NCBI GenBank assembly: GCA_002483425.1
Contig: DLHW01000003.1
Location: forward strand, 88,962-121,940
DNA length: 32,979 bases
DNA from: Methylococcaceae bacterium UBA7658
Lineage (GTDB): Bacteria > Pseudomonadota > Gammaproteobacteria > Methylococcales > Methylomonadaceae
Direction of reading: 5' to 3'
Shown piece by piece: positions 7,153 to 13,583 of this stretch (position 1 is its first letter; every line of letters begins with the position of its first letter). Made by a program: the position numbers and the translations under genes. The notes under the pieces were generated by a model. The model was not told the origin of the DNA, ran no database searches, and saw only the letters and a program-made list of their open reading frames with translations.

Positions 7153-7374
7153 TAACACAGGAATTATTTTGGGTTTAATAAAAAAAATTTTTTCGTCTGC
7201 CGGTTTGACGAATTCCGGCGTCTTAGCGTTTAGTCTTTTAACGTACGGTTTACGCCCGTAGTGTGATTAGGCAATGTGCGTAAGCGCCAAGAATTGTGCA
7301 TTTAATGGCTAATAAGTTTTACAATATGCCGTTAAAGTTGTACTGATCGTTCGAATGAAAATTAAAGGAAACTA

Positions 7375-8493
7375 ATGAAGCACTACAAAATCGCTGTATT
7401 GGCGGGCGACGGCATTGGCCCGGAAATTACACATGAAGCCATTAAAGTTCTCAAACTCATCGAAAAAAGGAATCATGTCTCATTTGAGTTAATGCCAGCC
7501 GCGTTCGGCGCCTGTGCGTATTTTGAATACGGGGATGCCTTCCCGCAAAGTACGATTGATATCTGCGATAAAGCCGATGCGATCTTGAAAGGGCCGATCG
7601 GATTAAGTCATGAAGAGTCCAAGAAAATCCCGGTTGACAAGCAACCCGAACGCGGCGCGCTATTGCCTATGCGCCGCCGATACAATACGTATGCAAATTT
7701 TCGCCCCGTTTCACTGCCTAAAGCGTTGGCGCATTTTTCACCTTTAAAACCGGAAATCATCGGCGAAGGCATCGATTTAATTATGGTGCGTGAGTTGGTT
7801 GGCGGGCTTTATTTCGGTAATAAAGAGCGCGGTATAAACGACAAGGGTTTACGTTATGTTAAGGAAACGCTTGAATACGATGAACTACAGATCCGCCGTA
7901 TCATGCATCAGGCATTTAAATTAGCGATGAAGCGCCGCAAATTGCTGCATAACATCCATAAAAGCAACGTGCTGATGTCAAGTGTGCTGTGGAATGAAGT
8001 GATGGAAGAGGTGTCCGTTGAATATCCGCAAGTGAAAGTCGTGAATTACCTGGTCGATGCGGCGGCAACAGCGCTCTGTTTAAACCCAACCCAATTCGAT
8101 GTCATGGTCATGGAAAACATGTTCGGCGACATTTTAAGCGACCAAGGCGGCGGCATCCTGGGCTCGTTGGGGCTGATGCCATCCGCATGTTTAGGCGATG
8201 ATAAGGCCTACTACGAGCCGTCTCACGGTTCTGCCCCGGACATCGCTGGCAAAAATATCGCCAATCCCTATTCCATGATCGGTTCGGTTGCCATGATGCT
8301 AGAAAGCAGTTTCGGCATGGATAGGGAAGCCAAAAATGTCTGGGCGGCGATGCAAGGCGTATTTGCCGACGGTTTCTCGACTGCTGATCTCTCCAAGCCG
8401 GGTAGCGGTGTCACTATGATAAGCACACAAACTTTTGGCGATAAAGTCGTTGAAAAACTTGAAAGCATGACCAAGGCCGATTTGAATGATTAA
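7375..8493 (+). CDS. Isopropylmalate/isocitrate dehydrogenase family protein, NAD-type
   Basis: This 372-residue beta-decarboxylating dehydrogenase begins AVLAGDGIGPEI. The catalytic residues expected for LeuB are all present: Arg in MRRRYNTYANFRPV (two of them), Arg and Tyr in MVRELVGGLYFG, Lys in NIHKSNVL, and Asp in NYLVDAAA and FGDILSDQ. Asp in HGSAPDIAG indicates NAD rather than NADP. The substrate-recognition helix (PERGALLPMRRRY) carries one residue more than the usual PE-x-GLLALRK, which shifts the hydrophobic pocket residues. The gene is not with leuC/leuD. It may be a second LeuB or a homologue acting on another malate derivative. RBS AAAGGA precedes the ATG. A GNAT gene follows 18 bases downstream and is probably co-transcribed. 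Confidence 0.75.
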   Translation: MKHYKIAVLAGDGIGPEITHEAIKVLKLIEKRNHVSFELMPAAFGACAYFEYGDAFPQSTIDICDKADAILKGPIGLSHEESKKIPVDKQPERGALLPMRRRYNTYANFRPVSLPKALAHFSPLKPEIIGEGIDLIMVRELVGGLYFGNKERGINDKGLRYVKETLEYDELQIRRIMHQAFKLAMKRRKLLHNIHKSNVLMSSVLWNEVMEEVSVEYPQVKVVNYLVDAAATALCLNPTQFDVMVMENMFGDILSDQGGGILGSLGLMPSACLGDDKAYYEPSHGSAPDIAGKNIANPYSMIGSVAMMLESSFGMDREAKNVWAAMQGVFADGFSTADLSKPGSGVTMISTQTFGDKVVEKLESMTKADLND

Positions 8494-8511
8494 CCTTAGG
8501 CACTGAGGTTG

Positions 8512-9009
8512 ATGGCGGCGCAACTTGAATCTGAAGTGGTCGTTCGCAAGGCGCGGCCGGAGGATTGCGGCGCGCTCTTCGAGTTAATTAAGGCCCTGGC
8601 GGATTATGAAAAACTAACTCATCTTGTTACCGGCAACGCCCTGGCATTGGCGGAGCATTTATTCGGTTCGCCAAACTATGCCGAAGCGATTTTGGCTGAA
8701 GCTGATGGGAAAATGGCCGGTTTTGCCTTGTTTTTCTCTAATTATTCAACTTTCTTAACCAAGCCAGGAATCTATTTGGAAGATATTTTCGTGTTGCCGG
8801 AATACCGAAGCCGCGGCATCGGCAAGGCCATGCTGTTAAAAGTCGCCCAAATCGCCGCAGCAAGGGATTGCGGCCGGTTGGAATGGAGCGTTTTGGATTG
8901 GAACGAACCGGCAATCGGCTTTTACGTCCGTATGGGAGCAGATGTGATGCAGGAATGGCGGATTTGCCGCGTAACAGCCGACGGCCTAGAGCGGTTGGGG
9001 AAAATATAA
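8512..9009 (+). CDS. GNAT-family N-acetyltransferase, SSAT-like
   Basis: The 165-residue protein has the GNAT acetyl-CoA motif A as VLPEYRSRGIGKAML and motif B as WSVLDWNEPAIGFYVRMGA. These are characteristic of the spermidine/spermine-acetyltransferase-like bacterial group. YLEDIFV forms the central strand before motif A. I chose ATG 8512 rather than TTG 8509 because it is a stronger codon and TGAGG lies 4 bases before it. It is 18 bases downstream of the dehydrogenase gene. The acyl acceptor is unknown: polyamine, small amine and thialysine acetylation are all possible for this subgroup. Confidence 0.8.
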   Translation: MAAQLESEVVVRKARPEDCGALFELIKALADYEKLTHLVTGNALALAEHLFGSPNYAEAILAEADGKMAGFALFFSNYSTFLTKPGIYLEDIFVLPEYRSRGIGKAMLLKVAQIAAARDCGRLEWSVLDWNEPAIGFYVRMGADVMQEWRICRVTADGLERLGKI

Positions 9010-9035
9010 ATAACCGATTATTATTCGACATAAGT

Positions 9036-9063
9036 TTGCTTATATCATCCTAATTGTTATAAT
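9036..9063 (+). promoter_or_regulatory. Candidate promoter of tRNA-Val
   Basis: TTGCTT (9036-9041) and a perfect TATAAT (9058-9063) are separated by 16 bases. Transcription would start near 9070, about 20 bases before the tRNA. Confidence 0.55.
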
Positions 9064-9089
9064 GGTGGGCCTTGAAATGACTTAATTTC

Positions 9090-9166
9090 AGGCGCGTAGC
9101 TCAGTTGGTTAGAGCACCACCTTGACATGGTGGGGGTCGTTGGTTCGAGTCCAATCGCGCCTACCA
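9090..9166 (+). tRNA. tRNA-Val (GAC)
   Basis: The acceptor AGGCGCG pairs with CGCGCCT, with discriminator A and encoded CCA. The anticodon stem ACCACC/GGTGG carries loop TTGACAT (anticodon GAC). The T-arm GTTGG-TTCGAGT-CCAAT is identical to that of E. coli tRNA-Val(GAC). Confidence 0.95.
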
Positions 9167-9174
9167 GATAATAT

Positions 9175-9200
9175 AAAGCACTGCCCGGCAGTGCTTTTTT
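9175..9200 (+). terminator. Rho-independent terminator after tRNA-Val
   Basis: AAGCACTG (9176-9183) pairs with CAGTGCTT (9189-9196) around CCCGG, followed by a run of T to 9200. It separates tRNA-Val from thrS. Confidence 0.85.
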
Positions 9201-9226
9201 GTTAAAGCAGGTTTAAATATTTAAAA

Positions 9227-11134
9227 ATGCCAGTAGTAACCCTTCCAGACGGTTCCAAACGCGCGTTTGACCAAGCGGTCACCGTGCTGGACGTTGCACG
9301 CTCGATTGGCGCCGGATTAGCCAAGGCGACGATAGCGGGTAAGGTGGACGGCAAGCTGGTTGACGCCAGTGCCGAGATTGCCGCTGACGTAACGTTGCAA
9401 ATAATTACCGCCAAAGACGAAGAGGGGGTGGATATCATCCGCCATTCCACCGCGCATCTTTTGGCTTATGCAGTCAAAGAATTATTCCCTGAAGCCCAGG
9501 TGACGATAGGCCCGGTGATTGAAAACGGGTTTTATTACGATTTTTCTTTCAAGAGGCCGTTTACGCCGGAAGATCTCGAAGCCATCGAATCAAAAATGGC
9601 CGAATTGGCGGCGAAGGACGAGCCGGTCACCCGCGAAGTCTGGCAACGCGATCAAGCCGTGAAATTTTTCGAGTCGATAGGGGAAAAATACAAGGCTGAA
9701 ATCATTGCTTCGATTCCCGTGGGCGAAGATATCGGCTTGTACCGCGAAGGCAAGTTCATCGATTTGTGCCGGGGGCCTCACGTACCCAGCACCGGCAAGT
9801 TAAGTGTGTTCAAATTGATGAAAATTGCCGGCGCCTATTGGCGTGGCGATTCCAAGAATGAAATGCTGCAACGGATTTACGGTACGGCTTGGGGCGACAA
9901 AAAGGATTTACAGGCTTATTTGCACCGGCTTGAAGAAGCCGAAAAGCGCGACCATCGGCGTTTAGGCAAGACCTTGGGGTTGTTTCATACTCAAGAAGAA
10001 GCGCCGGGCATGGTGTTTTGGCATGAGAAAGGCTGGGCGATCTATCAGCAGATCGAGCAATACATCCGCGATAAACTAAGATGTCACGGCTATGGCGAGG
10101 TCCGTACGCCGCAAGTGGTGGATCGTTCCTTGTGGGAAAAATCGGGGCATTGGGATAAGTTCCATGCCGGTATGTTTACCACCCATTCGGAAAATCGCGA
10201 TTACGCCATTAAGCCGATGAACTGCCCATGCCACGTCCAGATTTTTAACCAAGGCTTGAAGAGTTACCGGGATTTGCCGATACGATTGGCGGAATTTGGT
10301 TCTTGCCACCGTAACGAGCCGTCGGGTACTTTGCACGGTTTGATGCGCGTACGTAATTTTGTGCAAGACGATGCGCATATTTTCTGTACCGAAGATCAAA
10401 TTCAATCCGAAGTATCGAACTTTATCGACCTGTTGTTTGATGTTTACAAAGACTTCGGTTTTGAAGAAGTTATTATCAAGTTGTCTACCCGTCCGGAAAA
10501 TAGGGTTGGCGACGACGCGAGTTGGGATAAGGCCGAGCATGCGTTGGAGCTGGCGCTGAATAACAAAAAATTATTGTGGGATTTGCAACCCGGCGAAGGT
10601 GCTTTTTATGGGCCTAAGATTGAATTTTCCCTGAAAGACTGCATCGGGCGGGTATGGCAATGCGGTACGATTCAGGTCGATTTTTCCATGCCGGGACGGT
10701 TAGGCGCGAGTTACATCGCCGAAGACAGTTCCCGCCAAATACCGGTAATGTTGCACCGGGCCATTTTGGGATCGTTGGAGCGGTTTATCGGTATCTTGAT
10801 CGAACAACATTCAGGCACGTTTCCTTTGTGGCTAGCGCCCGTTCAAATTGTGGTTATGAGTATCACAGACCGGCAAGCCGAATATGCTCAAAAAATAACA
10901 GTTGATTTGGAAAAACAAGGCTTTAGAACGAAATTTGACTTGAGAAATGAGAAGATCGGGTTTAAAATCCGCGAGCATTCGATACAGAGGGTTCCTTATC
11001 AAGTGATTCTTGGCGATAAAGAGCTTGAAAATCAAATGATAACGGTTAGAAGTCAGAATGGTGAAGATTTAGGTGGTCTGTCTATTGATGCCTTTGTTCA
11101 ACGGTTAAGGCGACAAATAGAAGACAAACAATAA
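9227..11134 (+). CDS. thrS: Threonine--tRNA ligase
   Basis: This class II aminoacyl-tRNA synthetase charges tRNA-Thr and has 635 residues (E. coli 642). In order: TGS domain (1-62); editing domain beginning HSTAHLL with His73 and His77 in the HxxxH site; catalytic core with the zinc Cys in MNCPCHVQIF; motif 2 around RNEPSGTLHGLMRVRNF; motif 3 near GSLERFIGILIEQHSG; and a C-terminal anticodon-binding domain from about 530. The ATG at 9227 is 26 bases past the tRNA-Val terminator and has only a weak ribosome site. It heads the conserved thrS-infC-rpmI-rplT-pheST-ihfA block. Confidence 0.97.
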   Translation: MPVVTLPDGSKRAFDQAVTVLDVARSIGAGLAKATIAGKVDGKLVDASAEIAADVTLQIITAKDEEGVDIIRHSTAHLLAYAVKELFPEAQVTIGPVIENGFYYDFSFKRPFTPEDLEAIESKMAELAAKDEPVTREVWQRDQAVKFFESIGEKYKAEIIASIPVGEDIGLYREGKFIDLCRGPHVPSTGKLSVFKLMKIAGAYWRGDSKNEMLQRIYGTAWGDKKDLQAYLHRLEEAEKRDHRRLGKTLGLFHTQEEAPGMVFWHEKGWAIYQQIEQYIRDKLRCHGYGEVRTPQVVDRSLWEKSGHWDKFHAGMFTTHSENRDYAIKPMNCPCHVQIFNQGLKSYRDLPIRLAEFGSCHRNEPSGTLHGLMRVRNFVQDDAHIFCTEDQIQSEVSNFIDLLFDVYKDFGFEEVIIKLSTRPENRVGDDASWDKAEHALELALNNKKLLWDLQPGEGAFYGPKIEFSLKDCIGRVWQCGTIQVDFSMPGRLGASYIAEDSSRQIPVMLHRAILGSLERFIGILIEQHSGTFPLWLAPVQIVVMSITDRQAEYAQKITVDLEKQGFRTKFDLRNEKIGFKIREHSIQRVPYQVILGDKELENQMITVRSQNGEDLGGLSIDAFVQRLRRQIEDKQ

Positions 11135-11157
11135 GGCTGTACTTGGAGGAATGAAAT

Positions 11158-11682
11158 ATCGCTGCTAAAAAAGATGAAATCCGTCTGAATGAAGAAATCA
11201 CCGCACGCAGGGTGCGAGTTATTGGTGCAGACGGCGAGCCTGTAGGAGTCGTCCCTATCGATCAAGCAAGACAATTAGCCTACGAGGCTGACCTTGATCT
11301 TGTCGAAATTTCACCGAATGCGGATCCGCCGGTTTGTAAAGTTATGAATTTCGGCAAATACCAGTTTGAGCAAAGCAAAAAACTGCAAATTGCTAAAAAG
11401 AAACAAAAACAGATCCAAGTCAAAGAGATTAAATTCAGACCCGGTACGGAAGAGGGCGATTATCAAGTTAAGCTGAAAAGTTTAACCAAATTCTTAAATG
11501 AAGGCGATAAAACAAAAATAACTTTACGTTATCGCGGACGTGAGATGGCGCATCGGGAGTTAGGCATCGATGTATTAAAACGCATCGAAAAGGATTTGGA
11601 AGAGTTGGCCACTGTTGAACAGTTTCCAAAGTTAGAAGGAAAACAAATGGTCATGGTGATGGCGCCTAAAAAGAAAAAATAA
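11158..11682 (+). CDS. infC: Translation initiation factor IF-3, with apparent AUC start
   Basis: IF-3 binds the 30S subunit and rejects wrong start codons and tRNAs. In this frame the codons before GTG 11212 read AAKKDEIRLNEEITARRVRV, the conserved IF-3 N-terminus, so the gene must begin upstream of any ATG or GTG. Reading back, the first in-frame stop is TGA at 11152-11154, leaving only AAT and ATC before GCT. GGAGGA (11145-11150) lies 7 bases before ATC 11158. IF-3 genes are known to start at rare codons (AUU in E. coli, AUC elsewhere) so that the protein limits its own synthesis. This gives 174 residues, with the C-terminal domain ending VMVMAPKKKK. thrS stops 23 bases upstream. Confidence 0.93.
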   Translation: MAAKKDEIRLNEEITARRVRVIGADGEPVGVVPIDQARQLAYEADLDLVEISPNADPPVCKVMNFGKYQFEQSKKLQIAKKKQKQIQVKEIKFRPGTEEGDYQVKLKSLTKFLNEGDKTKITLRYRGREMAHRELGIDVLKRIEKDLEELATVEQFPKLEGKQMVMVMAPKKKK

Positions 11683-11837
11683 GCCTAACAAAGATTTTAT
11701 AGCTTTTTGTAAAAGCTAGTTGGCAGTCTAGGGAGAAGATTGCCGGGCGGTACAGCTGCCATCAATTCTCCAGGGCCATGCATTTTGCCTTGTTGGATTA
11801 TCACTCAGGGATTTTTTTATTTATTCGGAGCAAACAA
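11683..11837 (+). promoter_or_regulatory. Structured leader between infC and rpmI, possible L20 target
   Basis: The 155-base gap contains a perfect hairpin AGCTTTT-TGT-AAAAGCT (11701-11717). It also contains a second pairing, GGAGAA (11732-11737) with TTCTCC (about 11766-11771), enclosing GGCGGTACAGCTGCC, and an alternative pairing of GGCAG (about 11722-11726) with CTGCC (11756-11760). In E. coli, L20 represses translation from a leader at this position. A similar role here is inferred from location and alternative pairings only. Confidence 0.35.
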
Positions 11838-12035
11838 ATGCCAAAAATCAAGACCAACCGTGGTGCTGCCAAGCGCTTTCGGAAAACGGGAAGCGGCAGC
11901 TTTAAATGCGGACAATCGTTTAAGCGCCATATCCTGACTAAAAAAAGCACGAAGAGAAAGCGCCAACTGCGTCGCCCTTCCCATGTCCATCCGTCCGATC
12001 AGCGTATGGCTGAACGTATGATGCCTTATAGCTAA
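11838..12035 (+). CDS. rpmI: 50S ribosomal protein L35
   Basis: The 65-residue basic protein MPKIKTNRGAAKRFRKTGSG, ending MAERMMPYS, matches bL35 throughout. The start at 11838 is chosen over an upstream in-frame ATG (11778) because it gives the family N-terminus and has GGAG about 9 bases before it. It lies between infC and rplT, as in other proteobacteria. Confidence 0.96.
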   Translation: MPKIKTNRGAAKRFRKTGSGSFKCGQSFKRHILTKKSTKRKRQLRRPSHVHPSDQRMAERMMPYS

Positions 12036-12049
12036 ACGGGAGCAGACAG

Positions 12050-12412
12050 ATGGCTAGAGTAAAAAGAGGCGTTACCGCCAGAGCAAGACACAAAAAAATC
12101 TTAAAGCAAGCGAAAGGTTATTACGGTGCCCGTAGCCGTATTTATCGCGTTGCCAAACAAGCGGTTATCAAGGCCGGTCAATACGCCTACCGCGACCGTA
12201 AACAAAGAAAACGCCAATTCCGCGCACTCTGGATTGTCAGAATCAATGCTGCTGCGCGGTTGTACGGCATATCTTATAGCCGGTTGATTAATGGTTTGAC
12301 CAAAGCTAATGTTGCAATTGACCGCAAGGTTTTGGCTGACATAGCCGTACGCGATATTGAAGCCTTTGGCGAGATCGCAAAAATCGCAAAAGCCAATCAA
12401 AGTCCTCTTTGA
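12050..12412 (+). CDS. rplT: 50S ribosomal protein L20
   Basis: The 120-residue protein begins MARVKRGVTARARHKKILKQ and contains YRDRKQRKRQFRALWI and AARLYGISYSRLINGL, all diagnostic of bL20, an early assembly protein binding 23S rRNA. It starts 14 bases after rpmI, with GGGAGCAGACAG as ribosome site. In relatives L20 also represses its own operon. Confidence 0.97.
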   Translation: MARVKRGVTARARHKKILKQAKGYYGARSRIYRVAKQAVIKAGQYAYRDRKQRKRQFRALWIVRINAAARLYGISYSRLINGLTKANVAIDRKVLADIAVRDIEAFGEIAKIAKANQSPL

Positions 12413-12417
12413 GAAGA

Positions 12418-12497
12418 CTGCAAGACGCTTTGACAGTTAAGGCAATTAATGTTCTGCCCGCCCTTCGAGTGCGGGCAGGTTGCAGGTTTTATTTTTC
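12418..12497 (+). terminator. Candidate attenuator before pheST
   Basis: A strong hairpin CTGCCCGC (12454-12461)/GCGGGCAG (12471-12478) is nested inside a possible outer pairing, CTGCAA (12418-12423) with TTGCAG (12480-12485). The T-rich run GTTTTATTTTT (12487-12497) follows. It overlaps a short Phe-containing reading frame, as expected for a transcription attenuator of phenylalanyl-tRNA synthetase genes. Confidence 0.5.
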
Positions 12498-12508
12498 CCT
12501 CCCCTTAA
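12449..12508 (+). CDS. Candidate pheST leader peptide, 19 residues with four Phe
   Basis: An ATG at 12449 with AAGG six bases before it opens MFCPPFECGQVAGFIFPSP and stops at TAA (12506-12508), 30 bases before pheS. Four of 19 codons are Phe, with two (TTT ATT TTT) in the T-rich tail of the attenuator hairpin. E. coli pheST is preceded by the Phe-rich leader pheM at this position. Sequence similarity to pheM is not claimed; position, Phe content and the overlapping hairpin are the evidence. Confidence 0.4.
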   Translation: MFCPPFECGQVAGFIFPSP

Positions 12509-12538
12509 GCTATCCAAATTAAACTAGCGGGTCGAAAC

Positions 12539-13558
12539 GTGGCAGCTAACTTAGATGTAATTCTCGCTCAAGCGCTACAGGCTATTGCCGAAGCTCATGA
12601 TCAAATTCAGCTCGATCTCGTTCGCGTTCATTATTTGGGAAAAAAGGGTCTGTTCACGCTACAGATGAAAGAACTAGGCGCTCTTGATCCTGACCAGCGC
12701 CGGGCTGCCGGGCAAATTATCAACCAGGCCAAAGATCAATTTCAGGAACACCTCCAGTCCAAGAAAGACAGGCTCGATAGTATTGAGTTAGAAAGGAGAT
12801 TGGCTGGTGAGCGTATTGATGTCACCCTGCCGGGCAGAGGCCAGTCTGGTGGTGGTTTGCATCCGGTGACGACAACATTAAGACGGATATCGAAGATATT
12901 TTCCAGCGCCGGATTTTCTATCGTCGAGGGGCCTGAAATCGAAGACGATTACCATAATTTCGGCGCATTGAATATTCCAGAATATCATCCCGCCAGGGCA
13001 ATGCACGATACTTTTTATTTCGACGCCCACACCGTGCTTAGGACGCATACTTCGCCCGTTCAGATCAGAGTGATGGAGTCCGGACAGCCTCCGTTGAAGG
13101 TCATTGCCCCAGGACGGGTGTACCGTTGCGATTCCGATATTACCCATACTCCAATGTTTCATCAGGTTGAAGGCTTTTTAGTGGATACCGAGGTCAGTTT
13201 TGCCGATCTTAAAGGCGTCGTATATCAGTTTTTACAGGCATTTTTTGAAAAAGACATTCAAGTCCGCTTTCGCCCGTCGTATTTTCCCTTTACCGAACCG
13301 TCGGCTGAAGTCGATATCGAATGCGTGATGTGTAACGGTGAAGGATGCCGAGTATGCAGTCAAACCGGATGGCTTGAAGTGATGGGTTGCGGAATGATAC
13401 ATCCCGAAGTATTTAAGGCGGTCAATATCGATTGCGAAAGTTATAGCGGCTTTGCTTTCGGCATGGGAGTCGAAAGATTAGCCATGCTGCGTTATGGGAT
13501 AAACGATTTACGATTGTTTTTCGAGAATGATCTCAAGTTTTTACAGCAATTTAATTAG
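12539..13558 (+). CDS. pheS: Phenylalanine--tRNA ligase, alpha subunit
   Basis: The catalytic subunit of the alpha2-beta2 enzyme has 339 residues (E. coli 327). It has an N-terminal coiled coil (about 1-90) for tRNA contact, then the class II core: EGPEIEDDYHNF, HPARAMHDTFY, HTSPVQIRVM, RVYRCDSDITHTPMFHQVEG (motif 2), FRPSYFPFTEPSAEVD and the motif 3 region FAFGMGVERLAMLRYGI. The start is GTG at 12539, with no strong ribosome site; the N-terminus MAANLDVILAQAL fits family length. pheT follows 25 bases downstream. Confidence 0.96.
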   Translation: MAANLDVILAQALQAIAEAHDQIQLDLVRVHYLGKKGLFTLQMKELGALDPDQRRAAGQIINQAKDQFQEHLQSKKDRLDSIELERRLAGERIDVTLPGRGQSGGGLHPVTTTLRRISKIFSSAGFSIVEGPEIEDDYHNFGALNIPEYHPARAMHDTFYFDAHTVLRTHTSPVQIRVMESGQPPLKVIAPGRVYRCDSDITHTPMFHQVEGFLVDTEVSFADLKGVVYQFLQAFFEKDIQVRFRPSYFPFTEPSAEVDIECVMCNGEGCRVCSQTGWLEVMGCGMIHPEVFKAVNIDCESYSGFAFGMGVERLAMLRYGINDLRLFFENDLKFLQQFN

Positions 13559-13583
13559 CGTTAATTCCAAGGACATCTGAATC

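Noticed and set aside
11151..11168. ATG at 11151 as the infC start
   Set aside because: It is out of frame with IF-3 and stops after five codons; it also directly abuts GGAGGA with no spacing.
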